DNA of 64,000 nt from Frankia sp. RB7 (GCA_030403585.1 JAUEPE010000006.1:1-64000), one strand, 5' to 3'; counted from the first letter of the stretch, positions 40,757-50,110 are shown. Notes: generated by a model not told the origin, from the letters alone. Made by a program: numbers and translations.

Positions 40757-41650
40757 ATGGACCTGCTCGCGCTCGCCGATTTCAATCTCGTCGCCCGGCA
40801 CGGCGGGTTCGGACGGGCCGCACGGGCCGCCGGACGCCCGAAAGCCACCCTCTCTCGCCGCGTCGCAGAGCTGGAAGCCGCGCTCGACCTGCGCCTGTTC
40901 GAGCGCGGTGCCCGCGCACTGAAACTCACCCAGGAAGGACGGGCCCTTTTCGAGCGGACGGGGGCGTTGCTCACCGAGCTCGACGAGACGGCGGCAGCGG
41001 TTGCTTCGGGTGGGGACAGCCCGCGAGGCGGGATGCGGATCAGCGCGCCTTTGTTCTTCTCGCAGACCGCGATGGGGAAGCTCGCGGCCGGATTTGCGCT
41101 GAGATATCCGCAGGTCCGTCTTGAGGTCACGACGGAAGACCGGACCGTCGACATGGTGGAGGAAGGCTACGACCTGGTCATTCGGGTCAATCCGGACCCA
41201 GATGAAAACCTTGTCGGACGAATCTTCCTGCGCGACCGGCTGGTGGTCGTGGCGAGTCCGAACCTGAAACGACCGAGGGACAACCTCGCTGTGCCGGCTG
41301 TCATGCGCGGAGCGGGCGACCAGCTAACCACCTGGGAAGTGACAGTGCCAACTGGAGGATCGCGCTTTGCGATTGATCCGGTCCTTCGACTATCATCGCT
41401 CGTCATGGTCCGCGATGCGGTCCGGGCAGGCGTCGGCGCCGCACGCCTTCCTGTGTCACTGGTCAGTCACGACCTCGCTGCCGGTACGCTGGTGCATTGG
41501 GGCGACGTCGACGGACCAGAGATCGCGCTGTGGACGCTCTATCCATCGCGCCGGCTCTTGAGCGCGCGCGTATCCGCCTTTCTAGACTTCATGAAAGAAG
41601 CCTTTCCGATGGGGACGCCCGACGAACTGGCGGCCTATATCGGGAAGTGA
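40757..41650 (+). CDS. LysR family transcriptional regulator
   Basis: A 297-residue LTTR. The winged helix-turn-helix is LADFNLVARHGGFGRAARAAGRPKATLSRRVAELEAALDLRLFERG, and the C-terminal co-inducer domain begins near residue 90 (GGMRISAPLFFSQTAMG). It is divergent from the two NAD(P)-binding protein genes, the standard LTTR arrangement, and convergent with the intradiol dioxygenase gene. An electrophile or quinone inducer is plausible. Confidence 0.9.
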   Translation: MDLLALADFNLVARHGGFGRAARAAGRPKATLSRRVAELEAALDLRLFERGARALKLTQEGRALFERTGALLTELDETAAAVASGGDSPRGGMRISAPLFFSQTAMGKLAAGFALRYPQVRLEVTTEDRTVDMVEEGYDLVIRVNPDPDENLVGRIFLRDRLVVVASPNLKRPRDNLAVPAVMRGAGDQLTTWEVTVPTGGSRFAIDPVLRLSSLVMVRDAVRAGVGAARLPVSLVSHDLAAGTLVHWGDVDGPEIALWTLYPSRRLLSARVSAFLDFMKEAFPMGTPDELAAYIGK

Positions 41651-41674
41651 GAAGCGTCGCGACCCGCAGGGCCG

Positions 41675-42592
41675 TCAGGCCGGCTCCGCTGCCTTCGTCC
41701 CCAGCGGCTTGGGCGCGACGCCACCGCCCGGCTTGAGGTGGAATTCATAGGTCATCAGGTGCCACTGTCCATTCGCCTTGGCGCCGTCGGGCATCTCAAG
41801 GTCGTTGCGCGGTTCGACCTTGGCGATCAAGTCGTCCTTGACCCCGAACACCACGTCGGAATCGAGATATTTGTCGCCGTCCATGAAGACATGGGTGATC
41901 AGCGGCTCATGCCCCTTCGCATTGACCAGGAAGTGCACGTGCGCAGGACGCATCGGATGCCGCTTGGTCTGCACGATCATCTCCCCGACCGGCCCGTCGG
42001 TCGGGATCGGGTAGCTGCACGGCAGGATGGTGCGGAAGAAGAATTTGCCGTCGCCGTCGGTGATGAAGCGCGCCCGCGCCGAGGCGCCGACCTCGTCATA
42101 ATTCGCCTTCTGTGAATCGTAGAAGCCGTCATCGTCGGCGTGCCAGACATCGACAGGGACATTCGCGAGCGGCTTGCCCTTGAGATCGGTGACGCGGCTC
42201 TGCACGAACATCCGTTCACCGGTGAGATTGTTCGGCGAGATATCGGTGCCGTGGGCGGTGATCTTGTGCTCGCCGACATAGAACGGGCCGAGCACCGTGG
42301 TCTGGGTCGCACCGTCGCGGTCGCGGTGGTTGACCGCATCGACCAGCATGGAGACGCCGAGCACGTCGGAGAGCAGGATGAACTCCTGGCGGGTGTCGGT
42401 GCATTTCTGGCCAGTCCGGGTCAGGAAATCGATGGCGTATTCCCATTCCTCGAAGGTGAGACCGGTCTTGCTCACGTAATCGTGCAGCGACTTCACCAGT
42501 TCCTGGAGCAGGAATTTCGCACGCGTATCAGGCGTGTTGTCGAAACTTTTGACGACGGCTTCGGTGAGTTCGGTCTCGTTGAACTGGGTCAT
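41675..42592 (-). CDS. Intradiol ring-cleavage dioxygenase, probably hydroxyquinol 1,2-dioxygenase
   Basis: Non-haem Fe(III) dioxygenase of 305 aa that opens catechol or hydroxyquinol between its hydroxyl groups. Iron ligands are readable as Tyr in DGFYDSQ, Tyr in CSYPIPTDGP and the two His of HPMRPAHVHFLV. The N-terminal helical dimerisation domain has FEEWEYAIDFLTRTGQKCTDTRQEFILLSDVLGVSMLVDAV, closer to hydroxyquinol than catechol dioxygenases. Maleylacetate reductase is not adjacent. The promoter region carries a tandem GGATCTTGAT repeat at about 42630-42655. Confidence 0.88.
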   Translation of the reverse strand: MTQFNETELTEAVVKSFDNTPDTRAKFLLQELVKSLHDYVSKTGLTFEEWEYAIDFLTRTGQKCTDTRQEFILLSDVLGVSMLVDAVNHRDRDGATQTTVLGPFYVGEHKITAHGTDISPNNLTGERMFVQSRVTDLKGKPLANVPVDVWHADDDGFYDSQKANYDEVGASARARFITDGDGKFFFRTILPCSYPIPTDGPVGEMIVQTKRHPMRPAHVHFLVNAKGHEPLITHVFMDGDKYLDSDVVFGVKDDLIAKVEPRNDLEMPDGAKANGQWHLMTYEFHLKPGGGVAPKPLGTKAAEPA

Positions 42593-42785
42593 GGTGCGTT
42601 TGCCCTGAGTTTTCTCGTTGGCCCCATGGGATCTTGATAGGATCTTGATGGGATCCTTGGGGCTCCCTGGAGGCGTTCCAGACCGGAGCCTACACCAACC
42701 GGCGGCCTCGCGTTAAGCGCGACCCGCTTGGAATGAGGTCGTCATTTCGGCTATCAACGCCAGAGAAAACTGCCCGGAGGAACTG

Positions 42786-44060
42786 ATGCTCGCCCCTACC
42801 CCCGCCTCGCCCGAATCCGTGGGCATGTCCAAGGCCGCGCTCGACCGTATCGATGCCCACCTGAAGAACCGCTACATCGATGCCGGTCGCTTCCCGGGCA
42901 CGCATCTTCTCGTCTACCGCCGCGGCAAGATCGCCCACAGCTCGATGCAAGGCCTAGCCGATCTCGAGCGCAAGGCGCCGGTCAAGGACGACACCATCTA
43001 CCGCATCTATTCCATGACCAAGCCGCTCACCAGCGTCGCCTTCATGATGCTGGTCGAGCAAGGCCTGGTCGCGATCGACGAGCCCGTCGCCAAATACATC
43101 CCGGAATGGAAGGATCTCGGCGTGTTCGTCGCCGGCAATTCGCCGGCCTTCCTGACCCGGCCGCCGACGCGGCCAATGCTGATCGTCGACCTCCTGCGCC
43201 ACACCTCGGGGCTCACTTACGGCTTCCAGCAGCGCTCCAATGTCGATGCCGCCTATCGCGCCGACAAGATCGGCGAGGTCGAGAAAGCCGGCACGCTGCA
43301 GACCATGATCGAGAGCCTTGCCAAAATCCCGCTCGAGTTCTCGCCTGGCGAGGCCTGGAACTACTCGGTGTCGACCGATGTGCTCGGCTATCTCGTCGGC
43401 AAGATCTCCGGGATGCCGTTCGAGCAGTTCCTGAAAACGCGGATCCTCGATCCGCTCGGCATGACCGACACCGACTTTCACGTGCCGGCCTCAAAGGCGC
43501 ACCGTTTCGCCGCCTGCTACAACGCCGATCCCAGCGGTGGATTCACCTTCCATGCCGGCCAGCGCCGCGAAGGCCTGACGCTCCAGGACGACCCGACCAA
43601 GAGCTCGTTCCTGTCGGCACCCTCCTTCATCTCCGGCGGCGGCGGGCTCTGCTCGACCATGGCGGACTATCTCACCTTCTGCCGAGCACTCCTCAACGGC
43701 GGCGAGCTCGGCGGCGTCCGACTGATCGGACCGAAGACACTGGCGCTGATGACGAGCAACCACATTCCGGGTGGACGTGCCCTGCCCGAGGTGTCGCGCT
43801 CGATGTTCGCCGAGGCCGCCTATAACGGCATCGGCTTCGGCCTCGGCTTCGCCGTGACCATGCGCCCGGCCGAGACGCTGATCGCCGGCAGCCCCGGCGA
43901 ATACAATTGGGGCGGCGCGGCCACGACCTCGTTCTGGATCGATCCGGCCGAGGAACTCATCACCATCTTCATGACCCAAGTTCTGCCGTCGAGCGCCTAT
44001 CCGATCCGGCGCGAGCTGCGCAGCATGGTTTACGCTGCGATCACCGAGAGCAATCTATAA
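42786..44060 (+). CDS. Serine hydrolase, beta-lactamase class C / esterase EstB-like
   Basis: A 424-residue hydrolase. The nucleophile SxxK is in RIYSMTKPLTSVAF (SMTK), the Tyr motif is WNYSVSTDVLGYLVG (YSV), and a glycine-rich segment GGGGLCSTMADYLTF precedes the C-terminal beta sheet. No signal peptide is visible, so it is probably a cytoplasmic esterase, as in the EstB group, and not an antibiotic-resistance enzyme. The ATG at 42786 has GGAGG upstream. It lies between the divergent dioxygenase gene and the kinase gene. Confidence 0.87.
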   Translation: MLAPTPASPESVGMSKAALDRIDAHLKNRYIDAGRFPGTHLLVYRRGKIAHSSMQGLADLERKAPVKDDTIYRIYSMTKPLTSVAFMMLVEQGLVAIDEPVAKYIPEWKDLGVFVAGNSPAFLTRPPTRPMLIVDLLRHTSGLTYGFQQRSNVDAAYRADKIGEVEKAGTLQTMIESLAKIPLEFSPGEAWNYSVSTDVLGYLVGKISGMPFEQFLKTRILDPLGMTDTDFHVPASKAHRFAACYNADPSGGFTFHAGQRREGLTLQDDPTKSSFLSAPSFISGGGGLCSTMADYLTFCRALLNGGELGGVRLIGPKTLALMTSNHIPGGRALPEVSRSMFAEAAYNGIGFGLGFAVTMRPAETLIAGSPGEYNWGGAATTSFWIDPAEELITIFMTQVLPSSAYPIRRELRSMVYAAITESNL

Positions 44061-44114
44061 GCGGCTTTTGCACTGCAACTTGCGCGCCGGCGCGCAAGCC
44101 CTTCGAAAAGTGCA

Positions 44115-45695
44115 GTGGCGGAACACCGACGCTGCATTATGCTTCGCCGGTCCGGCGCCGTCGCGCCGGAACCAGGATATCCCCGTTTGCCAAAGTTCAC
44201 CCTGCCGGTCCGGCTCGCTCTCCTGGTCGCGGGAACGACGCTGCCCATGATCGTGTTCGCGGTCGGCATCGCCTTCTACAATTACAAGCAGGACCGCAAC
44301 GACGCGACCCGGCGCGTGCTGGAGAACGTGCGCAGCATGCGCCTGGTGCTGGATTCCGAGGTGCAGCGGATGACCGGGAGTTTGCAGGTGCTCGCGCTGA
44401 CGAACTCCCTGCGAAACGACGACTTCCCGAATTTTCGTCGCATCGCGCTCGGCTTCCTCGATCAATACGGCAAGGGCGGCCTGCTGCTGATCTCCGACCG
44501 CAAGGGCAAAATCCTGTTTTCCTCGGCGACGGAAGACACAGCTAACCTGCCGCCACGCGGCAATCTCGAGATCGTCGAGAGGACCTTTGCGACCAAGGCC
44601 CCGCAATATTCCGACCTGTTCACTGGCGCGCTCAATCAGCGACAGGTTCTCACCGTCGAAGTTCCGGTGTTCCGGAACGGCGAGGTCATCTACGATCTCT
44701 GCTTCGGTCCGCCGATCAGCATTTTCCAGCAATTGGTGGAGAAGCAGCGACCAGACCAGCAATGGACGGTATCGTTGCTCGACGCCAAGGGCACCGTGTT
44801 CGCGCGCGTACCGAACCCCAGCGAAACCTTCGGCAAGCGCGCGTCGCCGTCGCTCTACGATGAAATGTTCCGTGCGCCCGAGGCAGCGCTCTCGTCGATT
44901 TCGCTCGACGGCATCGCGCTCGCCTCCGCCTATACACGATCGCAGTTGACCGGATGGACCGTCGCCGCCGGCGTTCCGGAAAGCTCGCTGATCGCGCCGC
45001 TCTGGCGCAACATCGCGATCACCAGCCTGATCGGCGGCGTGTTGCTGCTGATCGGCCTGACCTTTGCGGTCAGGATGGCGACGACGATTGCGCGCGGCGA
45101 CATGCTGCACAATCTGCTGATCGACGAGCTCAACCACCGCGTCAAGAACACGCTGGCGCTGATGCAGGCCATCGCGGTGCAGACTTTTCGCAGCGCCAGC
45201 CGCGACGAGCGGGCCAAGTTCGAGGGGCGCCTTGGTGCGCTCGCCGAGGCGCACAATCTCCTCAGCCAGGAGAAATGGGCAGGCTCGGAGCTGAAGGACG
45301 TGGTGACGCGGGTGCTCCAGCCCTTTCTGCTCTCCGGTCCCGAACGCATCCGCATGACCGGCCCCGCAGTGCCGCTATCGCCGCGTCTTGCCGTGGTGCT
45401 GTCGATGATCGTGCACGAGATCGCGACCAACGCCGCGAAATACGGCGCATTGTCCAACGAGACCGGCCGGGTGAACCTGGACTGGGAGATCATGGAAGAT
45501 ACGCCCAAGCAGCGACTCCGGCTGATCTGGACTGAAATCGGCGGCCCGCCGGTGACGGCACCGGTGCAGCGCGGCTTCGGTTCGCGCCTGATCGAGCGCA
45601 GCGCGCGCGATCAGCTCGGCGGCGAGGCAACGGTCGACTTCCTGCCGCGCGGCGTGGTCTGCACGGTGATTTGTGCGCTGGATGAGGAGCAGTGA
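44115..45695 (+). CDS. Sensor histidine kinase, HWE/HisKA_2 type
   Basis: Membrane sensor kinase of up to 526 aa. A first transmembrane helix (about residues 30-50) and a second (about 298-318) enclose a periplasmic sensor domain of about 245 residues. The cytoplasmic part has the H-box DELNHRVKNTLALMQAIA, the N-box IVHEIATNAAKYGAL and a WTE motif in RLIWTEIGGPP, which identify the HWE/HisKA_2 class. No response regulator gene is adjacent. It starts at GTG 44115 or ATG 44139; neither has a strong ribosome site. It ends seven bases before the enolase-family gene, so the two may be co-transcribed. Confidence 0.87.
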   Translation: MAEHRRCIMLRRSGAVAPEPGYPRLPKFTLPVRLALLVAGTTLPMIVFAVGIAFYNYKQDRNDATRRVLENVRSMRLVLDSEVQRMTGSLQVLALTNSLRNDDFPNFRRIALGFLDQYGKGGLLLISDRKGKILFSSATEDTANLPPRGNLEIVERTFATKAPQYSDLFTGALNQRQVLTVEVPVFRNGEVIYDLCFGPPISIFQQLVEKQRPDQQWTVSLLDAKGTVFARVPNPSETFGKRASPSLYDEMFRAPEAALSSISLDGIALASAYTRSQLTGWTVAAGVPESSLIAPLWRNIAITSLIGGVLLLIGLTFAVRMATTIARGDMLHNLLIDELNHRVKNTLALMQAIAVQTFRSASRDERAKFEGRLGALAEAHNLLSQEKWAGSELKDVVTRVLQPFLLSGPERIRMTGPAVPLSPRLAVVLSMIVHEIATNAAKYGALSNETGRVNLDWEIMEDTPKQRLRLIWTEIGGPPVTAPVQRGFGSRLIERSARDQLGGEATVDFLPRGVVCTVICALDEEQ

Positions 45696-45701
45696 ACGGC
45701 G

Positions 45702-46838
45702 ATGAAGATCACCAAGGTTCGCACAAACATCCTCGAAGCAAAGCTCTCGCAGCCCTTCGCCTATTCGCGCGCTTGGTACGACACTCGCACTGCGATGCTG
45801 GTCGAGATCGAGACCGACGCGGGCCTGACCGGCTGGGGCGAATGCTACGGGCCGGCACGGATGACGTCGGCTGTGGTCAATAGCGTCGCGCCCTGGCTGG
45901 TCGGCGAGGACCCGTTGTGCACCGACGTGCTGTGGCAGACGATCTACGCGCGCCTGCGCGATCACGGCCAGAAGGGCGTCGTGATCCAGGGGCTGAGCGG
46001 CATCGACATCGCGCTATGGGACATCAAGGGCAAGCATTTTGGCGTGCCCGCGTACCAGCTGCTCGGCGGCGCCGCGCGCAAAGAGGTGCAGGCCTATGCG
46101 ACCGGGCTCTACCGGCGCAGATCAGGCGATCCGCTCAAATATCTTCCGGAGGAAGCAGCCGGTTATGCCGCCGAAGGTTTTCGCGCCGTGAAGCTGAAGG
46201 TCGGCTTCGGCATCGCCGAGGACGCCGCGGTCACGCGCGCCGTGCGCGAGGCAATCGGCCCTGATGTCGCGCTGATGGTCGACGCCAACCACGCCTATGA
46301 TGCGGTCGCCGCGATCCGGCTCGGTCGGCTGATTGAATCTCATGACGTCGGATGGTTCGAGGAGCCGGTGCCGCCGGAGGACGTTGCCGGCTATCGCGCG
46401 GTGAAATCGGCGCTGACGATACCGATCGCAGGCGGCGAGTGCGAGTTCACGCGCTTTGGCTTCCGCGACCTGTTCGCCACGCACGCCCTCGACATCGCAC
46501 AGCCCGACACCTGCGCGGCCGGCGGCCTCACCGAATGCAAGAAGATCGCCGACATGAGCGAGGCGTTCGGCATCCGCTACAATCCACATGTCTGGGGCAC
46601 CGGGATTGCGATCGCCGCCTCGCTCCAGCTTCTTGCCGTTCTGCCGTCGCACACGCCGAATTCGCTGGTGCCGCTCGAACCGCTGCTGGAATTCGACCGC
46701 ACCGAGCATCCGATCCGGCAGGCGATCTTGAAAGACCCGATCGAACACGTGAACGGAGTCGTTCGCGTGCCCGAGGGCCCCGGTCTCGGGATCGAGATCG
46801 ACCGCGAGGCGCTGGCGCGGTTTGCGGTGAGCGCCTAA
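45702..46838 (+). CDS. Mandelate racemase/muconate lactonizing family enzyme, galactarolactone-cycloisomerase-like
   Basis: Enolase-superfamily enzyme of 378 aa. The catalytic KxK is in AVKLKVGFGIAED near residue 164, Mg ligands are in LMVDANHAYD, WFEEPVPPED and AGGECEFTR, and the late His is in NPHVWGTGIAIAA. The overall wording (GWGECYGPAR, LSGIDIALWDIKGKHFG, GPGLGIEIDREAL) resembles Agrobacterium galactarolactone cycloisomerase, which acts after uronate dehydrogenase. A uronate-dehydrogenase-like gene lies 29 kb away at 16368. It overlaps the convergent ccdA gene by four bases. Confidence 0.85.
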   Translation: MKITKVRTNILEAKLSQPFAYSRAWYDTRTAMLVEIETDAGLTGWGECYGPARMTSAVVNSVAPWLVGEDPLCTDVLWQTIYARLRDHGQKGVVIQGLSGIDIALWDIKGKHFGVPAYQLLGGAARKEVQAYATGLYRRRSGDPLKYLPEEAAGYAAEGFRAVKLKVGFGIAEDAAVTRAVREAIGPDVALMVDANHAYDAVAAIRLGRLIESHDVGWFEEPVPPEDVAGYRAVKSALTIPIAGGECEFTRFGFRDLFATHALDIAQPDTCAAGGLTECKKIADMSEAFGIRYNPHVWGTGIAIAASLQLLAVLPSHTPNSLVPLEPLLEFDRTEHPIRQAILKDPIEHVNGVVRVPEGPGLGIEIDREALARFAVSA

Positions 46839-47566
46839 CCGATCGTCTGCAGCGCCGGGAACGTCTCCAGAAGCCAGATGCTCACATTGGAAACCGCGCC
46901 GGTGAGGAAGCCGATGCCGGTGATGACCATCAACACGCCCATGGCACGCTCGACATTGACGAGCTGGCTCTTCATGCGCGCGAACAGTTTTGAGAACTGC
47001 TCGATCATCAGCGCCGCGATCAGAAAGGGGATGCCGAGGCCGGCGGAATAAACCGCGAGCAGTCCCGCCCCCTTCGTCACCGTCGCTTCAGCCGCGGCGA
47101 TCGAGAGGATGGCTGCGAGGATCGGGCCGATACAGGGCGTCCAGCCGAAGGCGAAGGCGAGCCCCATCACATAGGCGCCCCAGAGGCCGACGGGTTTTGG
47201 CGCGGTCAGGCGCCCCTCGCGCATCAACAGGCCGATCCGCGTCAGGCCGAGGAAGTGCAGACCCATGATGATGATGACGATGCCGGCCAGGATCGACAGC
47301 TCCGCCGACCAGGCGCGGATCAGCCCGCCGACCAGCGAGGCACTGGCACCGAGCGCCACGAACACCGTGGAGAAGCCGAGCACGAACAGCAGCGCAGCCA
47401 TCATAATCGCGCGCTTGGAGGCCGAGTCAGACTCGTCGCTCTCGACATGCTCGATCGTGGCGCCGGTGAGATAGATCAGATAGGGCGGAACCAGGGGCAG
47501 GACGCAGGGCGAAAGGAAGCTGACGAGGCCGGCAATCAGCGCCGCAGGAATCGAAACATTTTGCAT
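46835..47566 (-). CDS. ccdA: Cytochrome c biogenesis protein CcdA
   Basis: Six-helix membrane thiol carrier of 243 aa that passes electrons from cytoplasmic thioredoxin to the periplasm for haem-c maturation or disulfide reduction. The redox Cys pair is in FLSPCVLPLVPPYL and FGWTPCIGPILAA, each in the conserved P-C motif. The ATG at 47566 is preferred over an upstream in-frame start because the first helix then begins immediately. No periplasmic thioredoxin partner is adjacent. Confidence 0.9.
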   Translation of the reverse strand: MQNVSIPAALIAGLVSFLSPCVLPLVPPYLIYLTGATIEHVESDESDSASKRAIMMAALLFVLGFSTVFVALGASASLVGGLIRAWSAELSILAGIVIIIMGLHFLGLTRIGLLMREGRLTAPKPVGLWGAYVMGLAFAFGWTPCIGPILAAILSIAAAEATVTKGAGLLAVYSAGLGIPFLIAALMIEQFSKLFARMKSQLVNVERAMGVLMVITGIGFLTGAVSNVSIWLLETFPALQTIG

Positions 47567-47774
47567 GATGCAGTCGGAGCCATCCCGGGCCCTCGGGCAG
47601 CGCGCCGGGAATGCGCACATGGCCGGAGCCGAACCGGCTCTGGTGTAACCGATGCCGGGGAATGCGCAACAGAGGCGCGATCAAACCAAGGCTCCTCCCG
47701 ATGCCGTCTGCGATCACAGATGCGGCATCGGGACGCGCACAAACCTCGCCAAAAAGCGAGATTCGGCGGCGCGG

Positions 47775-48041
47775 CTACTTCACCACGCGGAGCAGCGGAC
47801 GCCGGGGCTGGTCCTGCGTCTGCTTGGAGGGGGGCAGCGGTTCGCTGGAAGCGCTCCGCAGCATTTCGTCGCACAGCGCCTTGAGGTCGGCACTGTCAAT
47901 TCCTTTGAGCTTCATCCTGACATCGAGGATGACGATCGAGAGCAAGTCGGCCGACTCACGGCTATTGCTCTCGTTGAGAACCTTGCGGCACTCCTCGAGC
48001 GTCTCGAGCACCGACTGCAACTGTTCGTCTGAATGCGACAC
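47775..48041 (-). CDS. Small hypothetical protein, 88 aa
   Basis: An acidic, helix-rich protein from a GTG start at 48041, with a basic proline-containing tail (PPSKQTQDQPRRPLLRVVK). It has no signal peptide, membrane segment or motif I recognise. Its helical N-terminal 60 residues (EQLQSVLETLEECRKVLN and following) could form a helical bundle. It is 208 bp upstream of ccdA on the same strand. Codon pattern looks coding, but function is unknown. Confidence 0.6.
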   Translation of the reverse strand: MSHSDEQLQSVLETLEECRKVLNESNSRESADLLSIVILDVRMKLKGIDSADLKALCDEMLRSASSEPLPPSKQTQDQPRRPLLRVVK

Positions 48042-48512
48042 GGCGTTCTTTCAGTTAATTCGGGCTGCGAGACGCGCTTGAAACGATGCCCTCGGCCCCC
48101 AAAGAGAGCCAAGGATAGCATGAGGAGTCCGTGCCCTCGAAAGTGATTTCAATGTGTTTCTGCGTCGAAACCGCAGTTCCAGACGGCATCGCAAAGCGGC
48201 TCAGGTCGGAATCGCCAGAGGTGACACGCTTGGGTCCGCGCGATCGATCCACGCGACGAGCGCGCACGACACTTCGCAGGTCGCCCTCCGGTCCAAATAG
48301 ACCCGGCAATCCCGCAGCCACTTCGAGGCTCGCAACGGAACGCACGACTAACCCCTCTTCCGGGCAATAACTTGCCCGATTCCCAATCCCAGGCACACTA
48401 AAATACCACTCCGGGCGCGGTAAGTATGGCGTTCAAAACTCACCGTTCCCCAACCCGTCGTGGTTGTGGTTTGCGCAAGATTCTGCCAGTTTAGCGACCC
48501 GAAGGGACTTGT
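48042..48512. other. 471-bp stretch without a supported gene
   Basis: It contains only short Arg/Ser/Pro-rich open frames on both strands that resemble no family. Part of it must hold the promoters of the small hypothetical gene (leftward) and the LysR gene (rightward). No clear operator was found. Confidence 0.5.
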
Positions 48513-49562
48513 ATGCACTCCTTGGCGGAAAGGGGCGTTCCACTGGAGGAACGCCTAAAAACAAATATCAGCGGCCTCTCCGATTGGGATGCGGCCCGAA
48601 TCTTCTTGGAAGTCGTTCGATGCGGCAGTTTCCGCTCGGCAGCTGAACGCTTGTCGCTGTCGATCAACGCCGTCCGCCGCCGGATCGATGATTTTGAGCG
48701 CCAGACCGGCACCACCCTGTTCACACGTGACGTCCACGGCACCCATCTCACCGATGAAGGCGCGCTGGTGGTCTCCGCCGTCGAGCGCATGGAGGCGGCC
48801 GCCTTCGACGTGTTGCGCACCAGCGATTCGACCGCCAACGCCCTCACCGGCGAGGTCCGCGTCGCCGTTACCGAGGGCTTGGGCACCTTCTGGCTCGCCC
48901 CACGGCTGGTGGAATTCCAGCAGGCCTATCCGAATATCCTGGTCGATTTGCATTGCGCGATGCGCTCGGCGGACGTGTCCCGCCACGAGGCCGATGTCGC
49001 CATCCATCTGTCGCGGCCGTCGGCGCTCGACGTCAAGCTGGTGCGGCTCGGCCGCATGCATTTGATGTTCTGGGCTTCGGAAAAATACCTTGAGAAACAC
49101 GGCACGCCGCGCTCGGCCCTCGAATTGATCAAGCACCGCCTGGTGCTGCAATTCGCCGACCAACTCGCTGCCAAGGAAACCTTTGAGAGCTTCTTCCCGG
49201 GCGTTCCGGAACGTGACCTTCTGGTCATGAAGACCAACGTCTCGAGCGCCAACTACTGGGCTGTCGCGAATGGCGCCGGAATCGGCGTATTCCCGAGCTA
49301 TGCCATTGCGCTTGGCGGGAAGCTGATTCCACTGGAGGTCGAGTTGAACCGACCGCTGGATATCTGGTTGTCCTACCATCCTGGTAGTGGCCGGATTCCC
49401 CGCGTGCGGCACATGATTGACTGGCTGATCGAAGCTTTCAATCCAGCTCGCTTCCCGTGGTTTAAGGAAGAATTCGTGCACCCGCATGAATTCAAGGACT
49501 CGTATATGGGCGAACCCCTGACCCAGCTCTTCGGGGGATTTTCAACCGAAGAACAAAGGTGA
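48513..49562 (+). CDS. LysR family transcriptional regulator, long form
   Basis: LTTR of 349 aa, longer than the usual 300 owing to about 25 extra N-terminal residues and a C-terminal extension. The helix-turn-helix is SDWDAARIFLEVVRCGSFRSAAERLSLSINAVRRRIDDFERQTGTTLFTRD. The effector domain begins near residue 115 (GEVRVAVTEGLG). Its stop overlaps the GTG start of an XRE-type HTH gene as GTGA, an unusual pairing of two regulators. Confidence 0.88.
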   Translation: MHSLAERGVPLEERLKTNISGLSDWDAARIFLEVVRCGSFRSAAERLSLSINAVRRRIDDFERQTGTTLFTRDVHGTHLTDEGALVVSAVERMEAAAFDVLRTSDSTANALTGEVRVAVTEGLGTFWLAPRLVEFQQAYPNILVDLHCAMRSADVSRHEADVAIHLSRPSALDVKLVRLGRMHLMFWASEKYLEKHGTPRSALELIKHRLVLQFADQLAAKETFESFFPGVPERDLLVMKTNVSSANYWAVANGAGIGVFPSYAIALGGKLIPLEVELNRPLDIWLSYHPGSGRIPRVRHMIDWLIEAFNPARFPWFKEEFVHPHEFKDSYMGEPLTQLFGGFSTEEQR

Positions 49563-49963
49563 AAACTAAAATGAAAGCAGCGGCGAAGAGAATGAAGCAG
49601 CGCAGTGCCGGCAAGCCGGACATCGAGCTGGGCAAGCGGATCCGTCTGCGGCGCGTCGAGATGAAGATCTCGCAGGCTGAGCTCGGCGAAAAGCTCGGCG
49701 TCAGCTTCCAGCAGGTCCAGAAATACGAGAAGGGCGTCAATCGCGTCGGCGCGGCTCGGCTTCAGCAGATCGCCACCGCCCTCGATGTGCCCGTGACCTT
49801 CTTCTATGACGGCGACAACAAGGCCCGCGAAGTCGAAAGCCTCCTGTTCCTGGATTCGGCTTTCAGCCTCCGCCTGCTGCGCGCCTACAGCAAGATCAAG
49901 GATCAGACGGTGCAGCGTCAGCTCGTCTCGCTGATGGAATCGATCGCGGCGAACGAAGCCTGA
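49559..49963 (+). CDS. XRE-type helix-turn-helix regulator
   Basis: A 134-residue DNA-binding protein. The HTH is IELGKRIRLRRVEMKISQAELGEKLGVSFQQVQKYEKGVNRVGAARLQQIATALDVPVTFFY at about residues 22-84, followed by a short helical tail. This is a common alphaproteobacterial type with the QVQKYEKG recognition helix. The GTG at 49559 overlaps the LysR stop; an ATG at 49571 is the alternative. It is followed by a region that may encode a small RNA and ends in a strong terminator. Confidence 0.9.
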   Translation: MKTKMKAAAKRMKQRSAGKPDIELGKRIRLRRVEMKISQAELGEKLGVSFQQVQKYEKGVNRVGAARLQQIATALDVPVTFFYDGDNKAREVESLLFLDSAFSLRLLRAYSKIKDQTVQRQLVSLMESIAANEA

Positions 49964-50033
49964 TCGGTCGACGGTCTGGCCTTCACGGCCAATGTTCAAT
50001 CCGCCGCGTCGCGGGGGCGCGGCTGGATTGGGC

Positions 50034-50071
50034 GAGGCCTGATTGGCAGGATGAGGCCTGATTGGAAGGAT
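50034..50071. repeat. Tandem 19-bp repeat
   Basis: GAGGCCTGATTGGCAGGAT is followed directly by GAGGCCTGATTGGAAGGAT (one mismatch) and a partial third unit AGAGGCTTG. It lies 40 bp before the terminator. Confidence 0.85.
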
Positions 50072-50110
50072 AGAGGCTTGTGCGCCTTACACGCGCGGCC
50101 TTGGATTTTT

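Noticed and set aside
42786..44060. Serine hydrolase as an antibiotic-resistance beta-lactamase
   Set aside because: No signal peptide is visible and the motif set is closer to EstB-type esterases.
48131..48370. 79-codon frame upstream of the long LysR gene
   Set aside because: Arg/Ser/Pro-rich, no ribosome site and a competing frame on the other strand over the same bases; no support for either.
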